From: JBGSZX01 sp964640545
GTDB lineage: Bacteria; Bdellovibrionota; UBA2428
Assembly: GCA_964640545.1 (NCBI GenBank)
Contig: CAZXHL010000080.1
Location: forward strand, 1-11,432
Direction: 5' to 3'
Length of the DNA: 11,432 nt
Part shown: positions 6,821-11,432 of the stretch, in pieces
How positions within the stretch are numbered: position 1 is the first letter of the stretch
Layout of the letters: each line of letters starts with the position of its first letter
The notes under the pieces: model-generated
Told to the model about the DNA's origin: nothing
Database searches by the model: none
The model's input: only the letters and a program-made list of their open reading frames with translations
Position numbers and translations under genes: made by a program

Positions 6821-7192
6821 CTAAGAATCATCTCCCCAGTAAGTGACTTTTAAACCAACGGTCTCACGCATGACGCTGACTTCTTTGATTCCCGGGATTT
6901 GTAGCTTCAAATGATCGAAGATCCACTTCGACAAGTACTCCCCCGTAGGGAGTTCAAGTCCAGGCACATCATTCAATAAATTGTGATCGAGCGTGGAAAC
7001 GATCTCACTGACCGCTCCTGATAGTTTTTCATGTTCCATGACCATTCCGTCGACGGGATTCACTTCGCTCTCCACGACAACCTCGCCCGTAAAAGAATGA
7101 CCATGCATGCGACGGTTAGGATGCCCATCGGGATAGCCCGGCTGAAAGTGGGCTGCTTCAAAATGAAATTTGGCTGACAATCTTGCTCTCAT
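6821..7192 (-). CDS. queD: 6-carboxy-tetrahydropterin synthase QueD, lacking the catalytic Cys
   Basis: 123 residues, the usual QueD size. It should convert 7,8-dihydroneopterin triphosphate to 6-carboxy-5,6,7,8-tetrahydropterin. Zinc ligands are present: His15 ('FEAAH'), His30 and His32 ('MHGHSF'). The Asp69-His70 pair ('LDHNLLND') and Glu110 ('VMRET'), used for catalysis and pterin binding, are also there. The oddity is the position four residues before the first His of 'HGH', which is normally Cys (C27 in E. coli): here it is Asn26 ('HPNRRMHGH'), and the whole protein has no Cys. The queue context still argues for QueD activity or a variant mechanism. The ATG at 7192 matches where family homology begins, with a weak GAGAAA upstream. 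An in-frame extension to 7252 would overlap queE. The gap after queE is 32 nt. Confidence 0.92.
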   Translation of the reverse strand: MRARLSAKFHFEAAHFQPGYPDGHPNRRMHGHSFTGEVVVESEVNPVDGMVMEHEKLSGAVSEIVSTLDHNLLNDVPGLELPTGEYLSKWIFDHLKLQIPGIKEVSVMRETVGLKVTYWGDDS

Positions 7193-7224
7193 ATTTTTCT
7201 CACGCTCGCGAGGCCATGCTCCCT

Positions 7225-7923
7225 CTAAACTCCGCGCTCCTCGGGATGCCATACATACTTATGCATCTGCAGTTGCATACGCCAGGGCTTCGCACTTTCC
7301 AAGACCCAATTGGCTAGATCCAGATTTTTTACCTGACCAAAGGATGGTGAAATCAATACGGCATATTTCGCAAAGAGATTGTGTGCCTCCGCAACTTCTA
7401 AAGCAAAGTCAAAATCTTCCTTCGAGCAAATCACAAACTTCACTTCATCAATCCCCGGCTTCAAATAACCGAAGTTGTCCCAGTGCATTTTAGAAACTTC
7501 TTTAGAGCCGGGAGTTTTCACATCCATGATGATTCGAACTTCTCGAGGCACATCCGCAAGTGTGAACGCGCCAGAAGTTTCAATCATCACCTCAAAGCCT
7601 TCATCCACTAGCAATTGCATAAAAGGCACAACACGCGGTTGAGCCATAGGCTCCCCACCAGTGATCTCAACTAAATTGGTTGGATTAGCGCGAATTTGGC
7701 CCAAAAGGTCCGTAAAACTGTGCTTTTTACCCTCAAAAAAGGCGTATTCTGTGTCGCAATAACTGCATCTAAGCGGGCACCCCATCAAACGAACAAAGGT
7801 CGTAGGTCTGCCAGCCTGGGTGGATTCACCTTGGATGCTATAAAAAATCTCATTGATGGCGAGCGTGGGTTCTTTCCCCAATTTTTCACCGTCAATTGTA
7901 GCTAAGCTCTTATTTTGAGACAT
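7225..7923 (-). CDS. queE: 7-carboxy-7-deazaguanine synthase QueE (radical SAM)
   Basis: 232 residues. It converts 6-carboxy-tetrahydropterin to 7-carboxy-7-deazaguanine by radical SAM ring contraction. The cluster motif is canonical CX3CX2C: Cys49, Cys53 and Cys56 in 'GCPLRCSYCDT', which coordinates the [4Fe-4S] that binds SAM. 'EIFYSIQGES' (25-34) is the family N-terminal signature and 'EITGGEP' (86-92) the SAM-binding motif. 'DVKTPGS' (134-140) and the C-terminal 'QLQMHKYVW' are also typical. The start is uncertain: the ATG at 7923 is preferred for its distance from the predicted promoter, but an in-frame TTG at 7944 with GAGGA 4 nt upstream would add seven residues. It is the first gene of queEDCF and is divergent from top6B, 119 nt away. 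No preQ1 riboswitch fold was recognised in that gap. Confidence 0.95.
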   Translation of the reverse strand: MSQNKSLATIDGEKLGKEPTLAINEIFYSIQGESTQAGRPTTFVRLMGCPLRCSYCDTEYAFFEGKKHSFTDLLGQIRANPTNLVEITGGEPMAQPRVVPFMQLLVDEGFEVMIETSGAFTLADVPREVRIIMDVKTPGSKEVSKMHWDNFGYLKPGIDEVKFVICSKEDFDFALEVAEAHNLFAKYAVLISPSFGQVKNLDLANWVLESAKPWRMQLQMHKYVWHPEERGV

Positions 7924-7957
7924 AATTTTGCTTCTGATCCTCAACCTATCCTCATTG

Positions 7958-7986
7958 CTCTAATCCCTTTTGCCGCCTCGGGTCAA
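7958..7986 (-). promoter_or_regulatory. Possible promoter of the queEDCF operon
   Basis: On the minus strand: TTGACC (plus-strand 7981-7986), a 17-nt spacer and TTAGAG (7958-7963, weak). It would give a leader of roughly 28 nt to the queE ATG. It lies back-to-back with the top6B promoter without overlapping it. Confidence 0.35.
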
Positions 7987-8007
7987 CAAAGGAAGCACCT
8001 ACAAATG

Positions 8008-8036
8008 TTTGCAACCCTTGGATTTTCCTATAAAAG
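8008..8036 (+). promoter_or_regulatory. top6BA promoter, leaderless type, with shared TTTGCAACCCT element
   Basis: TTTGCAACCCT (8008-8018) contains the -35-like TTGCAA (8009-8014). A 16-nt spacer leads to TAAAAG (8031-8036), within CTATAAAAG. The hexamer ends 6 nt before the GTG at 8043 and no Shine-Dalgarno is present. A better -10 match, TATAAA at 8029-8034, would have only a 14-nt spacer. Confidence 0.5.
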
Positions 8037-8042
8037 GCAGAC

Positions 8043-9923
8043 GTGGCATCTAAAATTACCTCAAGTTCAACAGCAGAATATTTCTCGAAAAACCTCCAAC
8101 AAGTGGGGTTTTCCTCAGGTACAAAGGCCGTTCTAACAACACTTAAAGAAGCCGTCGACAACTCTCTCGATGCCTGCGAAGATGCTGATATTCTTCCGGA
8201 AATTGAAATTGAGATTGAAAAAGTCGGCGCTGGTGCCGGCAAAGGAATGGACCTTATTCGGGTTAAAGTAACGGACAATGGACCCGGTCTCACAGCTGAT
8301 GATGCCGTCAGGGTCTTCGGAGAATACCTCGCTTCTTCCAAATTCGGCCGAGGAAGATGCTCTAGAGGGCAACAAGGTATCGGTATTTCTGCCGCCACCA
8401 CTTGGGCTCAGGTCACAAATGCAAAAGGTGCCAACATCATCACCAAAACAGCGAAAATGAGAGAGGCTGTATCCGCAACCATCTCTGTAGATATTAAAAA
8501 AAATGAGGGTGCCCTCAAAAATAAATCTACTTTAAAGTGGGACCGTCCACATGGTGTGAGTTGTGAATTTACCTTCGATGGAAGACTACAACTCAATGGA
8601 GATGCCGGCATCCATACCTATTTGCAAGGCACAAGCCTTGTGAATCCACACCTCAAATTGACCTACAAAATCAACGATGAAGAAGTTGTCAAATTTGAGC
8701 GTGTTTCAGAAAAGAAAGTTCATATTCCTGCGGCCGTGGCCCCCCACCCTCACACTATGAAATTGGGTGAATTTTTGGCTCATGCGAGTTTGTTTGGAAA
8801 AGTATCCGTATCCAAGTTCTTAAAGACGGGATTCTCTAGAATATCCGACCAAACATTAAGGGATCTCACCAAAGCTGGAATCAAAAAGTCGCTATTTAAC
8901 CAACCTGCCTCAATGGTTCCGCAGCCTGAAATGAAAAAACTTTATACGGCAATTCAAGATGCGAACCTTATGGCTCCATCTACAAAAAGTGTTTTGACCG
9001 TAGGAGAAGAAGCTCTTGCAAAGAGTATTTCTCGCCTAGGTGAAGTCGACTTTTTCAGTGTTTTGTCGAGAAAACCTACGATTTGCGATGCCAAACCCGT
9101 ATGTGTGGAAGTCGCAATCGCAAGACTCGCCAACTACAAAGGCGATGGAGACAGCCCGGTCCAAGTTCTTAGATTTGCAAACCGTGTTCCCCTGCAGTTC
9201 GACAAAGGTTCCTGCGCTATTGTGAAGGCATTAGAGACTGTTAACTGGAAAACATACGGCTTAAATCAGCCCAAAAAATCCATCCCTACCGGCCCCTACG
9301 TTATCGCCGTGAGTATGGTTTCCCCCTTCATCAAATTCAAAAACGCTTCGAAAGAAACGATTGACGCCTCCGACGAACTCGTCGCAGAGCTTCGCTATGC
9401 CATGATTCAAGCAGGTCAACGCCTCTCTCGCTTCGTGAAAAAAGAACAAAAAGAGGCTGACCTCGAGAAGAAGCGCTCTCACATCGAGCAATTCGGCCCA
9501 ATCCTTATTGAAGGAATTGGACGAATCACAAAATCTCCCAAATCTCGTCTCGACAAAGCGCGAGATGGCCTTATGAAAATTTTAGGCAGAGATGAAGAAG
9601 CCGCAGAAGAAGCTTTGAGTAAAGCTGCCACCAAACAAAAAGAAATGGTGGCAAAAATGAATGCCGTCCACAAAAAGAAATCGCCCAAGTCCGAAGCAGA
9701 TGTCGACCTGATTGAGCCTGAAGAAGTGGAATTAGAATTAGATGCTGACGTAGAAGAGAAAGTTAAACCAGGAAAAGAAAGCAAGAAATCCACAAAAAAG
9801 GCTTCTGGAAAAGCAAAAGCGTCGAAGACCGACTCCAAATCCACCAAGAAATCTTCAGGCAAAGCCAAAACCGACAATAAAAAAACGAACAAGAAATCAG
9901 CGAAAGCTTCGGCTAGAGCGTAA
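8043..9923 (+). CDS. top6B: DNA topoisomerase VI subunit B with H1-like basic tail
   Basis: 626 residues. It is the ATPase subunit of type IIB topoisomerase, which with Top6A passes one duplex through a double-strand break to relax and decatenate DNA. The GHKL fold occupies about 10-225: the N-box 'KEAVDNSLDAC' has Glu36 (general base) and Asn40 (Mg2+), box G1 is 'DNGPG' (78-82), and box G2 is 'RGQQGIGIS' (108-116). The H2TH-like linker spans about 255-300. The transducer spans about 325-470 with lysines at 431-437 near the expected switch-lysine region ('KFKNASKETI'). After about 545 the protein departs from the family: an acidic patch (551-572), then a Lys/Ser/Ala tail (573-626) with 'KSTKK[AS]SGKAK' at 582-592 and again at 599-609. 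The GTG start is required because homology begins at residue 10 and no usable ATG precedes the N-box. It has no Shine-Dalgarno. top6A follows after 10 nt. Confidence 0.95.
   Translation: MASKITSSSTAEYFSKNLQQVGFSSGTKAVLTTLKEAVDNSLDACEDADILPEIEIEIEKVGAGAGKGMDLIRVKVTDNGPGLTADDAVRVFGEYLASSKFGRGRCSRGQQGIGISAATTWAQVTNAKGANIITKTAKMREAVSATISVDIKKNEGALKNKSTLKWDRPHGVSCEFTFDGRLQLNGDAGIHTYLQGTSLVNPHLKLTYKINDEEVVKFERVSEKKVHIPAAVAPHPHTMKLGEFLAHASLFGKVSVSKFLKTGFSRISDQTLRDLTKAGIKKSLFNQPASMVPQPEMKKLYTAIQDANLMAPSTKSVLTVGEEALAKSISRLGEVDFFSVLSRKPTICDAKPVCVEVAIARLANYKGDGDSPVQVLRFANRVPLQFDKGSCAIVKALETVNWKTYGLNQPKKSIPTGPYVIAVSMVSPFIKFKNASKETIDASDELVAELRYAMIQAGQRLSRFVKKEQKEADLEKKRSHIEQFGPILIEGIGRITKSPKSRLDKARDGLMKILGRDEEAAEEALSKAATKQKEMVAKMNAVHKKKSPKSEADVDLIEPEEVELELDADVEEKVKPGKESKKSTKKASGKAKASKTDSKSTKKSSGKAKTDNKKTNKKSAKASARA
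9786..9869 (+). repeat. Two copies of an 11-residue Lys/Ser/Ala motif in the Top6B tail
   Basis: Bases 9786-9818 and 9837-9869 encode 'KSTKKASGKAK' and 'KSTKKSSGKAK', 51 nt apart. The copies differ at several synonymous third positions, so the peptide motif seems conserved rather than freshly duplicated. Confidence 0.75.
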
Positions 9924-9927
9924 AGGA
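9922..9927 (+). promoter_or_regulatory. Shine-Dalgarno of top6A
   Basis: AAAGGA overlaps the top6B stop codon (9921-9923) and ends 6 nt before the top6A ATG at 9934, favouring coupled translation of the two subunits. Confidence 0.7.
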
Positions 9928-9933
9928 TAAACC

Positions 9934-11133
9934 ATGCCAGTAGCTTCAAGAACCAGTAAATCCTCCGGCCCCAAAAAAATGAAGAAACGTTTAACAGGGG
10001 CGAAGGAGATCACCCAAGTCGCCCAGGAACTTTGCCTAGACATGCTTTCCGACCTTGAAAAAGCGCGGCGCCCCGTCCTCGAAGCCACAAAATGCTCTCT
10101 CGACAATTCTTTTTACAACCCAAAAGTTGGATATCTGACTCCCGGCGATAAAATGGTTCGTTCAGAACTGAACGTATCCTCTGTTCAGAAAATGGCTCGC
10201 TCTATCTTCTTCCTCGAAATTCTTCTAAGGAACATTCAAACAGGAAACATCAACAACAAGCGTGAGCTTTACTACATCGCCAAAGGTGAATGTAAACACA
10301 ACCCGTTTTTCAAACCGTTAGACTTCCAAGATCAACCTGAGAGTGACTCCATCATCGACTTCATCACAGAAATGCTGGAAGTATACCGCGAAGATCTAAA
10401 CTGCTTTGCCAACGATCGTGGCGGCCAGACCTACAGCAAACACCTTATCGTTAAGGAAACTATGCCGAATGGTGAAATTGCGACTATCGACCTAAGCACC
10501 TTAGGAACTTCTCCGTTTCAACCCAAAAACAGACCACAGAACCTTACTCTAAAGGCGAAAAAGAAAATTGAATTTTGCCTGATTGTTGAATCAGAAGGTA
10601 CCGCCAACACCCTCGTCTCCAACGGATTCACCACCAGGTACAACTGCATTGTTATCGGTGCTCAAGGGGTTCCCTCAAATGCCGTAAGGTCTTGGTCGAA
10701 ACTCATTCAAGAACAACTTAGCGTGCCCATGTATTTCTTCGGAGATCTGGACGCCTACACCATGCAAAATATTTTCCGTACATTGAAGGCGGGATCGGCT
10801 GCAAGTCTCATACGTAATGCTGACTACTCGGCTCCGGACGTAAAATTCCTTGGCGTACTTCCTGAAGATATTAAGAAGTACGACCTTAATGACTATCCGG
10901 TAAAAGAGAAAGATGTCGGCGAGCAGAGAGCCCTGAAAAAGGCACGAGACGTTCTGGCCAATGACCCCTTTTTCAAGGACAAAAAGAACAAGGGTGTGGC
11001 CCAAATTCTAAAATGGCTCATCAAAGAAAAACGTCGTTGCGAGCAACAGGCTTATTTCTCTGTCGACCCAAGAGACCCCCAAAAGCCAGAGAAAATCATC
11101 GTCGACAAAATTCGATCAGGTAGCTACGTCTAA
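9934..11133 (+). CDS. top6A: DNA topoisomerase VI subunit A (Spo11-like)
   Basis: 399 residues, somewhat longer than typical archaeal Top6A. It is the DNA-cleaving subunit that forms 5'-phosphotyrosyl links. A basic N-terminal extension (about 1-25, with 'KKMKKRL') precedes the winged-helix CAP domain. The active site is 'NNKRELYYIAKG' (107-118), with Tyr114, the second Tyr, as the expected nucleophile by analogy with Spo11 'FY'. The Toprim domain starts about 210: Glu219 in 'LIVESEG', then 'GAQGVPSNAVR' (242-252), and the metal-binding Asp271-x-Asp273 in 'GDLDAYT', followed by 'LKAGSAAS' (284-291). The family block here is usually 'DGDPWGYH', so the Asp pair is kept but the Pro-Trp-Gly is lost. 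It forms an operon with top6B (10-nt gap) and has an independent Shine-Dalgarno. Assignment is strong because the partner is adjacent and all catalytic residues are present. Confidence 0.94.
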   Translation: MPVASRTSKSSGPKKMKKRLTGAKEITQVAQELCLDMLSDLEKARRPVLEATKCSLDNSFYNPKVGYLTPGDKMVRSELNVSSVQKMARSIFFLEILLRNIQTGNINNKRELYYIAKGECKHNPFFKPLDFQDQPESDSIIDFITEMLEVYREDLNCFANDRGGQTYSKHLIVKETMPNGEIATIDLSTLGTSPFQPKNRPQNLTLKAKKKIEFCLIVESEGTANTLVSNGFTTRYNCIVIGAQGVPSNAVRSWSKLIQEQLSVPMYFFGDLDAYTMQNIFRTLKAGSAASLIRNADYSAPDVKFLGVLPEDIKKYDLNDYPVKEKDVGEQRALKKARDVLANDPFFKDKKNKGVAQILKWLIKEKRRCEQQAYFSVDPRDPQKPEKIIVDKIRSGSYV

Positions 11134-11160
11134 AAAACACTGATAGGATTTTGAGCTGTT

Positions 11161-11432
11161 ATGGCCAAAGATCTACCCCCAGGAGACGACACCCCCACCC
11201 TTGAGGATGTCGAGGAATTGGACCAGGATCACCAAGAGTTTCTGCACACCAAGACCTCAACCCACATTGTAAGAACAAGAAAAAGCAGCTCATTTTACGA
11301 GTTAAAACATCTCCTTCCTGCCTTTTCATGGCCTTCTTTTTCGGGCGCATTAGCTTTTTTTCTCAAAACTATTTTCTACGGAGTTATTTGGCTTCTAATT
11401 GGACAAGTTGAATATCGTGGAGAGCGAATCGG
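11161..11432 (+). CDS. N-terminal part of an unknown membrane protein (3' end outside window)
   Basis: The frame is open from the ATG at 11161 to the window end (90 codons plus 2 bases). Residues 1-28 are acidic and Pro-rich ('LPPGDDTPTLEDVEELDQD'), probably disordered. A basic stretch, 'VRTRKSSS', is at 37-44, and residues 62-81 form one hydrophobic segment ('GALAFFLKTIFYGVIWLLIG'), followed by 'VEYRGER'. By the positive-inside rule the acidic N-terminus and basic patch would be cytoplasmic. It begins 27 nt after top6A with no terminator between, so it may belong to the top6 operon. The ribosome binding site is weak (AGGA 12 nt upstream). I do not recognise the family from this fragment; the start could lie further in. 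Confidence 0.6.
   Translation, partial: MAKDLPPGDDTPTLEDVEELDQDHQEFLHTKTSTHIVRTRKSSSFYELKHLLPAFSWPSFSGALAFFLKTIFYGVIWLLIGQVEYRGERI

Noticed and set aside
7193..7252. Extended N-terminus for queD overlapping queE
   Set aside because: Low-complexity Arg/Glu-rich residues with no family match; the ATG at 7192 aligns with the QueD start.
7924..8042. Possible preQ1 riboswitch upstream of queE
   Set aside because: Read on the minus strand, the region shows no short H-type pseudoknot pattern with the conserved A-rich tail that I could recognise.
7952..8401. 149-codon minus-strand ORF
   Set aside because: Antisense to the Top6B GHKL domain, which has clear motifs. The ORF peptide is Ser/Pro-rich with no recognisable features.
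9479..9949. 156-codon minus-strand ORF rich in Phe, Leu and Ser
   Set aside because: It is the reverse complement of the Lys/Ala/Ser-rich Top6B tail; apparent hydrophobicity comes from antisense Lys and Glu codons.

Overview
The window looks like chromosomal DNA of a Gram-negative bacterium. Signal peptides, membrane-anchored periplasmic proteins and a perfect Fur-type operator point that way. The secreted Ig-like/anchor-D style protein, the HEAT-repeat lipid-facing proteins and a bacterial topoisomerase VI would fit Bdellovibrionota/Oligoflexia or a neighbouring delta-type lineage. That placement is inferred from protein style, not from a marker gene. No tRNA, rRNA, CRISPR array, insertion sequence or phage gene was seen.

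Bases 1-1789 (+) hold the 3' end of a large secreted protein with Ig-like domains, then 22 nt later a signal-peptide beta-propeller protein with its own ribosome binding site. The two are probably co-expressed. Bases 1865-3997 (+) hold two HEAT-like single-pass membrane proteins, each with exactly two cysteines, both in the C-terminal part. They look like diverged paralogues. Each has its own putative promoter and no ribosome binding site.

Bases 4045-5172 (+) are a self-contained unit: a promoter whose -10 is covered by a 7-1-7 Fur box, a strong Shine-Dalgarno, an exported DUF6607-like protein and a perfect 11-bp-stem terminator. Next comes mscL (5253-5657, +), which runs tail-to-tail into the queE-queD-queC-queF operon (7923 down to 5672, minus). 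The operon encodes the path from dihydroneopterin triphosphate to preQ1 for queuosine tRNA modification. GTP cyclohydrolase, the preceding step, is not here. The QueD has no cysteine at all, although the family normally uses one in catalysis.

Divergent from queE is a two-gene topoisomerase VI operon: top6B (GTG start, GHKL ATPase) and top6A (Spo11-like, Tyr114). Topo VI is mainly archaeal and plant. This Top6B carries an acidic patch followed by a Lys/Ser/Ala-rich histone-H1-like tail with an 11-residue motif repeated. A membrane protein of unknown function begins 27 nt after top6A and runs off the window.

The most unexpected non-coding signal is a promoter class. Four genes (1865, 2927, 5253, 8043) lack a Shine-Dalgarno and have a -10-like hexamer at exactly -12 to -7 from the start codon, as expected for leaderless mRNAs. 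Two of them, mscL and top6B, share an identical 11-mer, TTTGCAACCCT, starting exactly 35 nt before the start codon.
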